In this document: piece after piece, positions 1 to 10,171 of the stretch | Position numbering within the stretch: the stretch's first letter is position 1 | Layout of the letters: each line of letters begins with the position of its first letter | Assembly (NCBI GenBank): GCA_963771845.1 | Contig: CAVYVC010000030.1 | Span: forward strand, 1 to 64,000 | Direction: 5' to 3' | Origin: VAZQ01 sp963771845 | Lineage (GTDB): Bacteria; Pseudomonadota; Alphaproteobacteria; Rhizobiales; Xanthobacteraceae | DNA length: 64,000 bases | Notes under the pieces: model-generated | What the model was told of the DNA's origin: nothing | The model's input: the letters and a program-made list of their open reading frames with translations, nothing else | Database searches by the model: none | Translations under genes and position numbers: made by a program

Positions 1-1
1 T

Positions 2-480
2 GCGCTGCGCGAGTTCTTTGACAAGGATTGGACTGCGGCCGCTGGAATTGCCGGCAGCATCTGCGAGCTTGGCCACCACTACGAGTGGGCTGTCTTGCTT
101 GATCGCTGGGCGCGTCGGCAGGTAAAAAACAAACCGGGGAGGTATCCCGGATCATTGCATTTGCTGATGCTCATGGTGTCAATGCCCAGGGATTCGTGAT
201 GAACGCCGTGCTGACCGACGGCTGGTCCATGATCCCGTGGCGCGGCTGTGGGCGCAGGCGGAACGGATTCGCGCTTATCTCGTCCAAGGCCGCAGTGGAG
301 AGCAAGTATCCGCAGCCGTCGAGGCGCTGGTGCGCTTTCTCGCACGCCCACGCCGGGTTTATGGTTCGACCAGCTGGACGAAAAGAATGTGTTCGTCGTC
401 GAACCAGCGCGTGCGACAAGCCTGTACCACATTATCGGCGTGGCTGTGGATTTGCTCAGGGCCCACTTTGTGCCGGATCA
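2..480 (+). pseudogene. C-terminal part of AGE-family epimerase / mannose-6-phosphate isomerase, frame-broken
   Basis: The 5' end lies outside the window. Three reading frames give consecutive pieces of one protein of the N-acylglucosamine 2-epimerase (AGE) family. From base 2 comes a stretch with the hallmark GHHYEWAVLLDRW. From about 121 a piece ends in GFVMNAVLTDGWS, and from about 228 another runs ARLWAQAERIRAYL. From about 353 the last piece reads LWFDQLDEKN...VEPARATSLYHI. The frame changes near 120, 228 and 353, so at least three single-base indels separate them and no intact reading frame exists. This family interconverts N-acyl-hexosamines or mannose/fructose forms. Its place just upstream of a GT4 glycosyltransferase and ManC fits a mannose-6-phosphate isomerase role in GDP-mannose supply. 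It could be a decayed gene or an intact gene misread in this sequence. Confidence 0.75.
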
Positions 481-581
481 GATGCATGGCAGTGAAGCCC
501 CCAACGAGTCAAACAACACTGATGGAGCGATGATTGCACCTGTTTGCGGATCACCCTTTCGCCCCCTTCATCGCGCGCAGA

Positions 582-1781
582 ATGAGCTCAAAACATCTAC
601 CAACCCATTCTATGGATGCTTCCCCAGCAATCACGCCAGGGCGCCCGGGGGAAAGAACCGCACCTCGTATCATCTATCTCGTTACGGAAGACTGGTACTT
701 TATTTCCCATCGCCTTCCGATGGCGCGGGCAGCGCGGGCAGCCGGTTTTGATATCCATGTCGCCACCCGGGTCGATCGCCATGGAGCAGCGATCGTGGCC
801 GAAGGATTTGAGTTGCACCCGGTCTCATGGCAGCGCGGCAGTCTTGATCCGCGCGACTTCGTTCGTGTGTTGCGCGAGGTACGCCGGTTATATCGCGAAC
901 TCAAGCCCGATCTTGCTCATCACGTTGCTTTACCAGCAACCGTTGTCGGTTCCTTAGCCGCCGCGGGTCTCCCGACGATTTGTCTCAATGCAATGACCGG
1001 GCTTGGAACGATGTTCATCAGCGACGCGCCGAAGATGCGCCTGGCGCGCATGACACTGCGGCCCGCACTGCGCGCTCTCTTGAGCAGCCCTCGATCCGCC
1101 GTCCTGGTACAAAATCTCGACGATCACGCCCTCGTCGAGAAACTTGGAGTTGGCGCGAAGCGTATCGCGCTCATTCCGGGGTCGGGTGTCGACACCGAAG
1201 CCTTGCGACCACTGCCCGAGCCCGGCGGTCCCGTCACAATTGCATTTGTGGGACGCCTTGTAGCCAGCAAGGGAATCCGGGGCCTGGTCGAGGCACATGC
1301 GCGCCTTGTCGCAAGTGGCCAGGAGATCAGGCTGGTGATTGCGGGGATCCCGGACCCCGCAAATCCCGACGCAATCGGCGCGGACGAGATCGAACGCTGG
1401 AGCCGGCAAACCAACGTCTCCTATCTCGGCTTTGTCGAAGACATCGCCGCGCTATGGGCTCGCGCCCACATTGCCGTGCTGCCATCCTATCGCGAGGGGC
1501 TGCCGCTGACGTTGCTCGAGGCTGCGGCTTGTGCGCGGCCGCTCATCGCTACCGACGTGCCGGGTTGCCGCGATATCGCGCGTCACGATCACAACGCGTT
1601 GTTGGTCCCGCTCGGCGATGTGGGAGCGCTCGCCCGAGCCATTGAGTGCCTGGCTGCTGATGCGGATCTGCGGCGCAGATTTGGCCAAGCAGGCCGCCAA
1701 TTGGTCGAGCAGGAGTTCTCAGCAGACGAATTGGTCGGGATATGGTTGCTTGTACCGGCGCCTGCTGAGCGCCGCTCCTGA
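582..1781 (+). CDS. GT4-family glycosyltransferase
   Basis: Predicted retaining GT-B glycosyltransferase of family 4 that transfers a sugar from a nucleotide-sugar donor to a surface glycan. The N-terminal domain begins IIYLVTEDWYFISHRLPMARAARAAG. The C-terminal donor domain has FVGRLVASKGI and the E-x7-E motif in YREGLPLTLLEAAACARPLI, then ATDVPGCRDI. I chose the ATG at 582; ATG 612 is an alternative, and neither has a strong ribosome-binding site. The last residues look shifted. The current frame ends at 1781, but the next frame from about 1741 reads LYRRLLSAAPDLFG and stops at 1806, which matches the usual end of this family much better. A one-base indel near 1740 is therefore likely. It precedes manC by about 45-70 bases on the same strand, so exopolysaccharide or LPS synthesis is likely. 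Confidence 0.85.
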   Translation: MSSKHLPTHSMDASPAITPGRPGERTAPRIIYLVTEDWYFISHRLPMARAARAAGFDIHVATRVDRHGAAIVAEGFELHPVSWQRGSLDPRDFVRVLREVRRLYRELKPDLAHHVALPATVVGSLAAAGLPTICLNAMTGLGTMFISDAPKMRLARMTLRPALRALLSSPRSAVLVQNLDDHALVEKLGVGAKRIALIPGSGVDTEALRPLPEPGGPVTIAFVGRLVASKGIRGLVEAHARLVASGQEIRLVIAGIPDPANPDAIGADEIERWSRQTNVSYLGFVEDIAALWARAHIAVLPSYREGLPLTLLEAAACARPLIATDVPGCRDIARHDHNALLVPLGDVGALARAIECLAADADLRRRFGQAGRQLVEQEFSADELVGIWLLVPAPAERRS

Positions 1782-1850
1782 TCTGTTTGGTTATGCGGCG
1801 TTGTAACGAACGCCACCTCGGACTAGAAGAAGAAAGCCTCAGGGATCGCA

Positions 1851-3284
1851 ATGCCGGGTAAGATCATCCCAGTCGTGATGTGCGGTGGCGCCGGAACGCG
1901 GCTCTGGCCGGTCTCGCGCGAAAGCATGCCCAAACAATTCGTTCCACTGATAGGGGAGTGCTCCACCTTCCAACAGGTGATGACGCGCATCTCGGACCCG
2001 CAATTATTTGCCCGGCCTATCGTCGTGACGAGCGACGAATTTCGTTTCTTGGTTGCTGAGCAGCTGCGCGAATGCGCTATCGCGGCGGATATCGTGCTGG
2101 AGCCCATGCGGCGCGATTCCGGTCCCGCGGTCGCGGTCGCTGCGCTGTTCGCAGCCGAGCGCGATCCACACGCGCTTGTTCTCGTGCTCGCGGCCGATCA
2201 TGTCATTCGCAAGCTGGACGATTTCCGCGCTGCGTGCAGGCGTGCCGCTGAAGCCGCAGCACTCGGTCGGATCGTGACGTTCGGCATCCCGCCCAGCCAT
2301 GCCGCGACCAATTATGGCTATATCCGTGCCGGAAAGCCGCTCAATGGTGCGGGCGTCTGCGAAGTCGACGCTTTTGTCGAAAAACCCGATGCTGCAACCG
2401 CGGCAAAATACGTAGACGCCGGGTATCTTTGGAATAGCGGCAATTTCCTGTTTCACGCTTCGACCATGTGGGAGGAGATTGAACGCTTGGAGCCGCTCAT
2501 CGCGGAGGCCGCTAAGGCAGCAGTCGCGGCTGCAACGCGTGACCTCGATTTTCTGCGGCTTGGCGCCGAGCCGTTCGCCAAGGCACCGAAGAAATCCATC
2601 GACTACGCCGTGATGGAACGCACGAAGCGAGCAGCGGTGGTGCCCGCGGATTTCGGCTGGTCGGACATCGGCAGCTGGAGCACCGTTTGGGACGTGCTTG
2701 ATCACGACGCCGACGGTAATGCCAGTACGGGAGCGGTGGTTTTATCCCACACGCGAAACAGCCTCGTGCACTCCGAAGAGCCGATACTGACAACTGTGCT
2801 TGAACTCGAGGATGTCATCGTCATCTCCACCGCGGATGCGGTGCTGGTCGCTGCGCGAAAAAGCGCGGAGGACGTGAAGGCCCTGGTCGAGCAGCTCAAA
2901 GCCCAGAACCAGCGCGCCGCGGTGGAGCACCGGCAAATCTACCGGCCCTGGGGGTATTATCAGGATATCGATTTAGCCCCGCGCTATCGCGTCAAGCGTA
3001 TTGTGGTCAAACCTGGCAGCGAGCTTTCGCTGCAGAAGCATTTTCATCGCTCGGAGCACTGGGTCGTTGTCAAGGGAACTGCGGAAGTGACCGTAAATGG
3101 CACAACCCGCGGCGTGCACGAGAATGAATCCGTCTATATTCCCATCGGGAGCGTGCATCGCCTGGCCAATCCGGGGAAAATCCCGCTCGAACTGATTGAG
3201 GTTCAAGTCGGCAGCTACGTCGGCGAGGACGATATCGTGCAAATCGAAAACTCCTATGGACGGATCAAGACGCAGGCTCATTAA
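1851..3284 (+). CDS. manC: Mannose-1-phosphate guanylyltransferase / mannose-6-phosphate isomerase
   Basis: Bifunctional type II enzyme making GDP-mannose: the N-terminal part is a GTP:mannose-1-phosphate guanylyltransferase and the C-terminal part a cupin phosphomannose isomerase. The nucleotidyltransferase signature GGAGTRLWPVSRESMPKQF lies at about residues 8-26. FVEKPDAATA and FGWSDIGSW follow in the usual order. The cupin domain (about residues 360-477) contains RPWGYYQDID, QKHFHRSEHWVVVKG and IPIGSVHRLANPG. The length of 477 residues is normal for XanB/AlgA/ManC proteins. The start ATG 1851 follows a purine-rich stretch. It sits downstream of an AGE-family remnant and a GT4 glycosyltransferase, so the three probably served one mannose-containing polysaccharide. 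Confidence 0.93.
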   Translation: MPGKIIPVVMCGGAGTRLWPVSRESMPKQFVPLIGECSTFQQVMTRISDPQLFARPIVVTSDEFRFLVAEQLRECAIAADIVLEPMRRDSGPAVAVAALFAAERDPHALVLVLAADHVIRKLDDFRAACRRAAEAAALGRIVTFGIPPSHAATNYGYIRAGKPLNGAGVCEVDAFVEKPDAATAAKYVDAGYLWNSGNFLFHASTMWEEIERLEPLIAEAAKAAVAAATRDLDFLRLGAEPFAKAPKKSIDYAVMERTKRAAVVPADFGWSDIGSWSTVWDVLDHDADGNASTGAVVLSHTRNSLVHSEEPILTTVLELEDVIVISTADAVLVAARKSAEDVKALVEQLKAQNQRAAVEHRQIYRPWGYYQDIDLAPRYRVKRIVVKPGSELSLQKHFHRSEHWVVVKGTAEVTVNGTTRGVHENESVYIPIGSVHRLANPGKIPLELIEVQVGSYVGEDDIVQIENSYGRIKTQAH

Positions 3285-3343
3285 AGCCAGTACAAGCTGT
3301 CACTGCGGGTCCTATGGTCTCGTACCGAGGTGATGCCGTCACC

Positions 3344-4363
3344 TCAGCCGCGGGATTCCTTCGTGTTAGGGGCGGGAACGCTCGAGTACACAAGCCAAGC
3401 GAGCGCTCCGGGGAGCGAGCCGAGTGCGAGTGCCAGTCCAAAGCAGATCGAAAAGACCAGCGCCTGCTCCGGCGCAATCCCGTGACGGCCTAGAACCGCC
3501 ACCACGGCAATCTCCCGCAGGCCCCAGCCATTGATGGAGATTGGCACCAATGCCACCCCGACTATCACCACGAACAACACGGCGACGTCGGATGCTGAGA
3601 GCGCCAGCCCCTGCGCCCGGCCAACGGACCAGATCACGGCCATGGTAAGCACATGAATAAGAACTCCGAGGCTCAAGATCATTAGGCTTTTCGGGCCTAG
3701 CACGACTTGGCGGGCATCCGCCGCCAAAGCGGCAATCCAGCGCAAATAGCGCCATCGTCCAAGTAACGGAATGAGCTTGGGCAACAAGAGAAGAACAAGC
3801 GACCCTGCAAGCAGCAGGGCGCCGTAGACCATCAGCACGACGTCGCGATAATCGCCCAGCGCGGAGGCGCTGGATGGCAGCAGGAGAATGACAAATCCAA
3901 GCGCGACGACCAGCCCAACACCCACGGCGCGGTCGATGGCGACGCTGGTGAGCGCATTGCGCCAATCACATCCGCGGCGAACAAGAAGCCAGGCTCGCAC
4001 ACCGTCCCCCATCAAGGCCGGCAGGACTTGTATGAAAAAGAAGCCGATTGCGGTGATCGCGACAAAGGTAATGCTCGTCATTGTGCGACCAAGCACTACG
4101 AGCGTCTTGAGTATTTCGCGCCAGCGCACGGCGACGAGCGGAAGCTGCAGGATGACAACGAAAACGCTGACTGCGGCCCACCGCAATTCAAGCTGACGGA
4201 GCGCCTTGAAAATGGCGCTCAAGTCGATCTGCCATGACAAGTACCAGAAGCATAAACCGGTTACGATGAGCTTAGCCGCGACAACTGCTGCTTTCTTGAC
4301 ACTGCGCGAATACGACGGTTCATGTGCAGCGGAACAAGTTTCATTCGAACCGTATTGCAGCAT
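3344..4363 (-). CDS. Flippase-like (lysylphosphatidylglycerol synthetase transmembrane) family membrane protein
   Basis: Integral inner-membrane protein of about 340 residues with roughly eight hydrophobic segments, beginning KLIVTGLCFWYLSWQID near residue 30. It belongs to the LPG_synthase_TM/UPF0104 group, whose members are thought to move lipids or lipid-linked sugars across the membrane. Visible family features are RWREIL after TM2, a LPALMGDGVRAWLLVRRG loop, and PISINGWGLREIAVV near the C terminus, where the GWGxRE-type motif is the best recognised signature. ATG 4363 is preceded by an AGG-containing stretch; a GTG at 4390 would add nine residues. It is convergent with manC and followed on the same strand by nothing closer than the repeat-free 60-base gap, so its link to glycan export is inferred from context only. 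Confidence 0.78.
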   Translation of the reverse strand: MLQYGSNETCSAAHEPSYSRSVKKAAVVAAKLIVTGLCFWYLSWQIDLSAIFKALRQLELRWAAVSVFVVILQLPLVAVRWREILKTLVVLGRTMTSITFVAITAIGFFFIQVLPALMGDGVRAWLLVRRGCDWRNALTSVAIDRAVGVGLVVALGFVILLLPSSASALGDYRDVVLMVYGALLLAGSLVLLLLPKLIPLLGRWRYLRWIAALAADARQVVLGPKSLMILSLGVLIHVLTMAVIWSVGRAQGLALSASDVAVLFVVIVGVALVPISINGWGLREIAVVAVLGRHGIAPEQALVFSICFGLALALGSLPGALAWLVYSSVPAPNTKESRG

Positions 4364-4442
4364 CACCTGTTCTCTCACGTGTATTGGCACCGGTCGACCT
4401 AACCGTTTAGTTCAGGCGTGAGCGGCGCAGCGTCAATTCGCA

Positions 4443-5069
4443 CTATTGCGGATCAATCGATCTCGCGGCGAAATGCCTGCGCAGCAATGCAAGCACCTGT
4501 GTGAGATCAGTTGCCGTTTCGTGATCAGGCGGTCCCGATCCCAATTCGCTCGCGCCATTTCTCACGAGAATGCGAAGGCCAACTCCAGCCCTTGCCCCTG
4601 CTTCCATGTCGCTCAACTTGTCGCCCACAATGACCGAGTAGGCAAGATCAAGATTGAGATCGGCAGCAGCCTGGAGGATCATTCCAGGCGCGGGCTTGCG
4701 CCATGGATCGTCGCGCCGATAGCGTCCGATCCCATGCTGCGGATGTGAGGGGCAGTGATAGACCCGCGCGATCGGGGAGCCTTCCGCGGCAAAGCGCCGG
4801 CACATCCATCGCGTCAAATCGGCGTACTCCTCTTCATCGAAATAGCCCCGGCCAATGCCGGATTGATTGCTGATGACGACGATGGGCCGGTGCACCTCAA
4901 GTACCCAAAAACGGGTCAGATCGAAGACCCCCTGCACGAACTGGAACTCACTGATGCGATGGACATAGCCACGGTCAACGTTGATAACCCCGTCCCGGTC
5001 GAGAAAAAGCGCGCCGCCGGACCCGAATTGCCCAGGCCTGACGGGGCGCCGTGCATCAGCATAATTCAT
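4443..5069 (-). CDS. gmhB: HAD-IIIA phosphatase, GmhB-like (D,D-heptose 1,7-bisphosphate phosphatase family)
   Basis: Predicted cytoplasmic phosphatase that removes a phosphate from a heptose 1,7-bisphosphate in ADP- or GDP-heptose synthesis. The HAD nucleophile motif FLDRDGVIN places Asp24 and Asp26 as nucleophile and acid/base. The Thr/Ser motif is in VISNQSGIGRG and the C-terminal acidic motif in VGDKLSDMEAGARAGVG. The length, about 209 residues, is slightly longer than E. coli GmhB. The structural zinc loop is only half present: CPSH is there, but the second Cys-x-Cys before the RKPxPGM motif is replaced by DDPWRKPAPGM. The identification is by family; substrate anomer preference cannot be read. 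It lies upstream of the flippase-like gene, on the same strand, in a surface-sugar neighbourhood. Confidence 0.82.
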   Translation of the reverse strand: MNYADARRPVRPGQFGSGGALFLDRDGVINVDRGYVHRISEFQFVQGVFDLTRFWVLEVHRPIVVISNQSGIGRGYFDEEEYADLTRWMCRRFAAEGSPIARVYHCPSHPQHGIGRYRRDDPWRKPAPGMILQAAADLNLDLAYSVIVGDKLSDMEAGARAGVGLRILVRNGASELGSGPPDHETATDLTQVLALLRRHFAARSIDPQ

Positions 5070-5247
5070 GAGCTGCTAGCCCCGAATCCGAACTGTCAAA
5101 TCGCCATGGCCACTTTGCGGCCGGAATTATACGGCAAATAACCGGCATATTGGTGGCGCAACAGGTGCTGAAAATCGCTGGTTCCTGCCATATCGACAAA
5201 ACTCCGGTAACTCGGTCATAACCAAAACGCGGTCGCTCTTCCCCACC

Positions 5248-6435
5248 ATGCGCCTGTTTCGAAATCCCGCGCAAATTCCGCTGCCATTCCTGAGCATCGT
5301 ATTGGCGGCTTTCCTCATGGGCTGTGGTCAAGGCCAGGAGCAACAGGTCACACCACCGCCGTCGCGTGTTACCGTCGCAAAGCCGGTCGCGCGCACCATT
5401 GTCGATCAGGACGAATATGTTGGCCGCTTTGTCGCGGTCAATTCGGTGGAGGTCCGGGCGCGCGTCTCAGGCTATCTCGACAAGGTGCATTTCCGCGATG
5501 GTCAATATGTGAAGCAGGGGGACATCCTGTTCACAATCGACAAACGACCATTCCAGAATACGGTCGATCAGGCTACCGCCAACCTTGAGACGGCGCGTTC
5601 CAATCTCGTCTTTGCCGAAGCCGATCTTGCTCGCGGACAACAATTGATGCGCGAGCGGACCATCAGCGAGCAGGTTTTTCAACAGCGGGCGCAAGCATTT
5701 CGAAATGCGCAAGCGGCGGTTGCGGCAAGCGAGGCCATGGTTCGCCAGGCCGCCCTTGATCTTGAATTCACTGAGCTCAAGGCTCCGGTGAGCGGGCGCA
5801 TTGGCGACCGCCGCGTGACGCCCGGAAACCTCGTGACTGGAGGCACCGGCACTACAACTCTGCTCGCCACCATTGTGTCCACCGATCCGATCAGGCTGGA
5901 ATTCACGTTGGATGAGGCGTCGCTCCTTCGATACGAGCGGCTAGCCCGGGACGGCCAGAACGATGTGACCGGCCGAGGCGGAGCGGTGGTCAAACTCAAA
6001 CTCATCGACGAACAGGAATTCTCCCATCATGGCATCATGGAGTTCGTCGACAACGTCATTGATCGAGCAACCGGTACAATCCGTGCGCGCGCACAGTTCG
6101 CCAATGGCAGTGGCTTGTTCACGCCGGGAATGTTTGCACGCGTGCAAGTGCCCGCATCGGCGCCCTACCAGGCGCTGCTGCTCCCCGACGTTGCCATCGG
6201 GACGGAGCAGGCGCGCAAATATGTCCTGCTGGTGAATGCCGAGAATATGGTCATTCAGAGATACGTGACGCTTGGCGAGCTCGTCGACGGATTGCGGGTC
6301 GTCAAGACGGGTCTCTCGCCGGACGATCGCGTTATCGTCAATGGTCTTGTTCAGGCGCGCCTAGGCGCAAAGGTCACCCCGCAGGAACAGGGCGCATTGC
6401 CGCAAGCGAGTGCACCCGCGAACAAGAGCGAGTGA
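5248..6435 (+). CDS. RND efflux periplasmic adaptor lipoprotein (AcrA/MexE type)
   Basis: Membrane-fusion protein that links an RND pump to an outer-membrane channel. The N terminus is a lipoprotein signal peptide with lipobox LMGC at about residues 26-29, so the mature protein starts at the Cys. The barrel-sandwich/lipoyl half reads VEVRARVSGYLDKVHFRDGQYVKQGD, followed by a coiled-coil hairpin (about residues 100-170) and the second lipoyl half ELKAPVSGRIGDRRVTPGN. The beta-barrel and membrane-proximal domains follow, ending with VNGLVQARLGAKVTPQ. The length of 395 residues is typical. It is 10 bases upstream of its pump gene, so the two are certainly one operon. No tolC-like gene or local regulator is visible. 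Confidence 0.93.
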   Translation: MRLFRNPAQIPLPFLSIVLAAFLMGCGQGQEQQVTPPPSRVTVAKPVARTIVDQDEYVGRFVAVNSVEVRARVSGYLDKVHFRDGQYVKQGDILFTIDKRPFQNTVDQATANLETARSNLVFAEADLARGQQLMRERTISEQVFQQRAQAFRNAQAAVAASEAMVRQAALDLEFTELKAPVSGRIGDRRVTPGNLVTGGTGTTTLLATIVSTDPIRLEFTLDEASLLRYERLARDGQNDVTGRGGAVVKLKLIDEQEFSHHGIMEFVDNVIDRATGTIRARAQFANGSGLFTPGMFARVQVPASAPYQALLLPDVAIGTEQARKYVLLVNAENMVIQRYVTLGELVDGLRVVKTGLSPDDRVIVNGLVQARLGAKVTPQEQGALPQASAPANKSE

Positions 6436-6445
6436 TCACTCGGGT

Positions 6446-9400
6446 ATGCGCCTCTCGCACTTCTTCATTGACCGGCCGATCTTCGCGTCCGTGCTCTCGA
6501 TCATATTCGTGCTCCTGGGAGCGGTGGCCTATGCCCGCCTGCCAGTCGCGCAATATCCCGAGGTCGCCCCGCCGGTCATCAATGTGACCGGCCAATATCC
6601 GGGTGCGAGCGCCGACGTGGTTGCCAGGACGGTGGTCGCGCCGATGGAGGAGCAGATCAACGGCGTCGAGAACATGCTCTATCTGTCCTCGAACTCCACC
6701 GCCGACGGTCGCTTTACGATTTCAGTGACGTTTGATCTCGGCACTAATCTCGATATTGCACAGGTCCAGGTTCAAAATCGCGTGGCCATTGCGCAGCCGA
6801 GGCTGCCAGCCGACGTTCGCCAGGTCGGGGTAACCGTGAACAAGAGCTCGCCCGACCTGATGATGGTTGTTCACCTGATCTCGCCGGACAAGTCCCGCAA
6901 CACTCTCTATATTTCGAATTACGCGACTTTGGAGATCAAGGATACGCTCACCCGGATCGACGGTGTTGGCTCCATCACCGTCTTCGGCAGCCGCGATTAC
7001 GCCATGCGGATCTGGCTCGATCCGGACCGGCTGCAATCGCTCGGGCTGACCGCCGGCGACATAACGCTGGCCCTTAGCGGACAGAACATTCAGGTCGCCT
7101 CCGGCGTGCTCAATCAGCCGCCGGTCGAACAGCCCGGAGCATTCCAGGTCGCGGTGAAGACGCTCGGGCGTCTTGCCGACCCGCAGGAGTTTGGCGCCAT
7201 CGTGGTCAAGCAGACGGCGAATGCCGTGGTTCGCCTGCGCGATGTGGCCCGGGTGGAACTCGCCGCCCTTGATTATTCCTCGAACTCCTATCTCAACGTG
7301 GAGCCGGCAGTCGCTCTCGCCGTCTTTCAGCGTCCCGGTTCAAATGCGCTGTCCACCGCGCAAGCAATTCGCGCAACCATGGAGCAACTCTCGAAGCGTT
7401 TTCCTGCTGGGCTTGCCTACACCATCATCTACGATCCGACGCAGTTCATCCAGCAATCTGTCGATGAAGTCGAGAAGACGATCGGCGAAGCCATTCTGCT
7501 TGTCGTTCTGGTTGTGGTCGTGTTTTTGCAGACTTGGCGCGCGGCCATCATTCCGCTCATTGCGATTCCAGTCTCGCTTGTCGGCACCTTTTTTTCATGG
7601 CCATCTTCGGCTTTACACTCAACAATCTCACGTTGTTCGGACTGGTCTTGGCTGTCGGCATTGTGGTGGACGATGCCATCGTAGTGGTCGAGAACGTCGA
7701 GCGAAACATTGCGGCGGGTCTGTCGCCGCGGGCAGCGGCGTTCAAGAGCATGGATGAAGTGGGCGCAGCCCTGATTGCAATTGCGCTCGTGCTCTGTGCG
7801 GTCTTTGTGCCTTCCGGCTTTATTACCGGGATCTCAGGCCAGTTCTATCGTCAGTTCGCGCTCACGATCGCCGGTGCCACCATCATCTCGCTTGTGGTGT
7901 CGCTCACGCTTTCGCCTGCGCTCTGTGCCTTGCTGCTCAAGCCGCATGACCGGCGTGCGCCGCGCTTGTGGGAACAACCTGTTCATCTGCTCTTTGCCGG
8001 CTTCAATATCGGTTTTGGCAAGCTCGCATCCGGTTACGGGTGGGTCGCCGGCCGGGTGGTCCGTTTTTCTGTGCTCATGCTCATCGCCTATGTTGCCATC
8101 ATCGCATTCGGTCTCAACGTATTTCGCACGACCCCGGTGGGCTTCATTCCTCCGCTTGATCGGGGCTATCTGATCGCCGTCATACAGCTTCCGCCGGGTG
8201 CCTCGCTCGCACGCACCGATGAGGTCAACCGCCGCGCCGTCGAGATCGCGCTCAACGTGCCGGGAGTCGCGAGTGCGGTGAACGTGGTCGGGTTTTCCGG
8301 GGCGACCTTTACGAATGCCCCGAATTCCGGAGCAGTCTTTGTCGTGCTTGACCCTTTCACCGAGCGCGCGAAGGATCCACGCAAGTCCGCCGATGCCATT
8401 ATCGCGCAGTTGTACGGCAGGCTTTCAGCTATTCAGGAGGCGCTCATCTTCGTTGTCCCGCCCCCGCCGGTGCAAGGCATCGGCAATGCGGGCGAATTCC
8501 GCATGATGGTGGAGGATCGCGCCGGTTACGGACCACAGGCGTTGCAGGAAGCCGTCGGCACCATGATGCGCCGCGCCGCCGAAACACCGGGACTGACCCA
8601 CGTGTTCTCGCTGTTTGAGACTGCGACCCCCGAACTCTACCTCGACATCGATCGTACCAAAGCGCAGATGCTGGGGGTTGCTGTGCCCGACGTTTTTGCG
8701 GCGCTGCAGATCTATATCGGCTCCGTCTACGTCAACGATTTCAATCTGTTCGGGCGGACATTCCGGGTCACCGAGCAGGCTGACAGCGTGTATCGCATGA
8801 CCCGCAAGGACATCCTCAATATCAGGGTCCGCAATGCGAGCGGTGGAACCGTGCCACTCGGCTCATTTACCACCATACGCGACAGCGCGGGACCTTATCG
8901 CGTGCCGCATTACAACCTCTATCCCGCGGCCGAGCTCGATGGCACTGCCGCGCCTGGCTATTCGCAAGGCCAGGCGATGGAGATCATGGAAAAGCTCGCG
9001 AACCAGACTCTGCCCAACGGGTTCGGGTACGAATGGACGACGCTCGCCTTCCAGCAGCTTCGTGTCGGCAACACCGGCACGTTTGCATTCGTTCTTGCGG
9101 TGGTGTTTGTCTTTCTCGTGCTTGCCGCGCAATTCGAGAGTCTCGCACTTCCGCTTGCAGTTATTCTGATCGTGCCGATGTGTCTCGTCGCCTCGATCAT
9201 AGGGGTCGTGCTGCGCGGGCATGACAACAACATCCTCACCCAGGTCGGCTTCGTGGTCCTCATCGGGCTCGCGGCGAAAAACGCCATTCTCATTATCGAG
9301 TTTGCGCGCCAGCTCGAGGACCAAGGCCGCGACCGCTCCGCCGCGGCGGTGGAGGCGGCGCGCCTGCGGCTGCGCCCCATCCTGATGACATCGCTTGCAT

Positions 9401-9609
9401 TCATCTTCGGTGTCACCCCGCTCGTTTGGGCGGCCGGAGCAGGAGCGGAGCTGCGCCAGGCACTGGGCACTGCGGTGTTTTCCGGAATGATTGGCGTGAC
9501 GCTGTTTGGGCTCGTCTTCACGCCGGTGTTCTACGTGGTCACGCGCTGGTCAGGTGCGCGGCGAGGGGACGCGGTGAGCGGGGAGCTGCGAATGGCGGGT
9601 GGCGAATAG
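6446..9609 (+). CDS. RND efflux pump inner-membrane subunit (HAE1/AcrB-MexF type), frameshifted at 7589-7595
   Basis: Proton-driven drug exporter; the two frames together give about 1050 residues, the usual length. The first frame starts MRLSHFFIDRPIFASVLSII at ATG 6446 and has LPVAQYPEVAPP. The second frame carries TM4 with the proton-relay pair in GIVVDDAIVVVENVER, and TM10 with GLAAKNAILIIEFARQ. The frames meet in a run of seven Ts at 7589-7595: one extra T would restore GTF-FFMAIFGF, matching the family here. The frameshift therefore looks like a one-base loss, real or a homopolymer miscall. As given, the first frame stops at 7684 within a truncated pump. The final codons contain a gcgaatggcg-type repeat similar to the one at 11.16 kb. 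Confidence 0.92.
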
Positions 9610-9732
9610 CCGAGGGGAAAGCCCTTTTTAGGGCCTCTTGTCCGCTTGCAAGCGAGGAATATCGCACTCAATATGGTGTTTACCTGATGCGTGCCGCCCG
9701 GTGCGCGATCGCCCACGAGGGGAGGAGAAGTT
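9610..9732. other. Short gap between RND pump and cytochrome c' gene
   Basis: No gene seen. It holds an imperfect gccct/agggc stem at about 9620-9640 without a following T run, and ends in the strong ribosome-binding site ggaggag just before ATG 9733. Confidence 0.5.
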
Positions 9733-10171
9733 ATGGTTCGTACCGTGCTTGCTGTTGCCGTAGTAGCGCTAGCTGCCACTGCGCTGGTTGCTCAGACCGA
9801 TCCAATCAAGGCGCGCAAGGATCTTATGGAGGCGAACGGTAAGCAGAGTAAAGCTGGGAATGACATGGTTCAGGGCAAGCAGCCGTTCAATCTCGATGCC
9901 GCAAAAAAGATCTTCGCTTCATTCCAGGAAGCGGGTGAGAAGGCGCCAGCTTTGTTTCCCGACACCTCAAAGACCGGCGGCAAGACCGCGGCACTGCCTG
10001 CCATCTGGGAGAACAAGGCCGATTTCGACGCGAGGCTTGCCAAGCTCGCCAGCGAACTCGAAGGCAGCAATCGAGGCAACCAAGGACCTCGACACCTTCA
10101 AGGCTCAGTTTATGGGAGTCACCAAGAGTTGCGGGGGCTGCCATCAGCTCTACCGTAAGAAGGAGACCTGA
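9733..10171 (+). CDS. Class II c-type cytochrome (cytochrome c'/c-556 family), frameshifted near 10060
   Basis: Small periplasmic four-helix-bundle haem protein. ATG 9733 follows ggaggag and gives a signal peptide ending near ALVAQ. The first frame covers DPIKARKDLMEANGKQSK and ALPAIWENKADFDARLAKLA. Around 10055-10066 the coding frame moves by one base, and the second frame supplies DLDTFKAQFMGVTKSCGGCHQLYRKKET with the C-terminal CxxCH haem site typical of this class. Read as given, the first frame runs to 10158 and loses the haem motif. With the shift corrected the protein is about 145 residues, normal for the family. It probably takes part in electron transfer or gas/radical binding; it sits 70 bases upstream of a di-haem cytochrome. 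Confidence 0.88.

Noticed and set aside
9615..9645. gccct/agggc hairpin after the RND gene as a terminator
   Set aside because: The stem is only five pairs and no T run follows.
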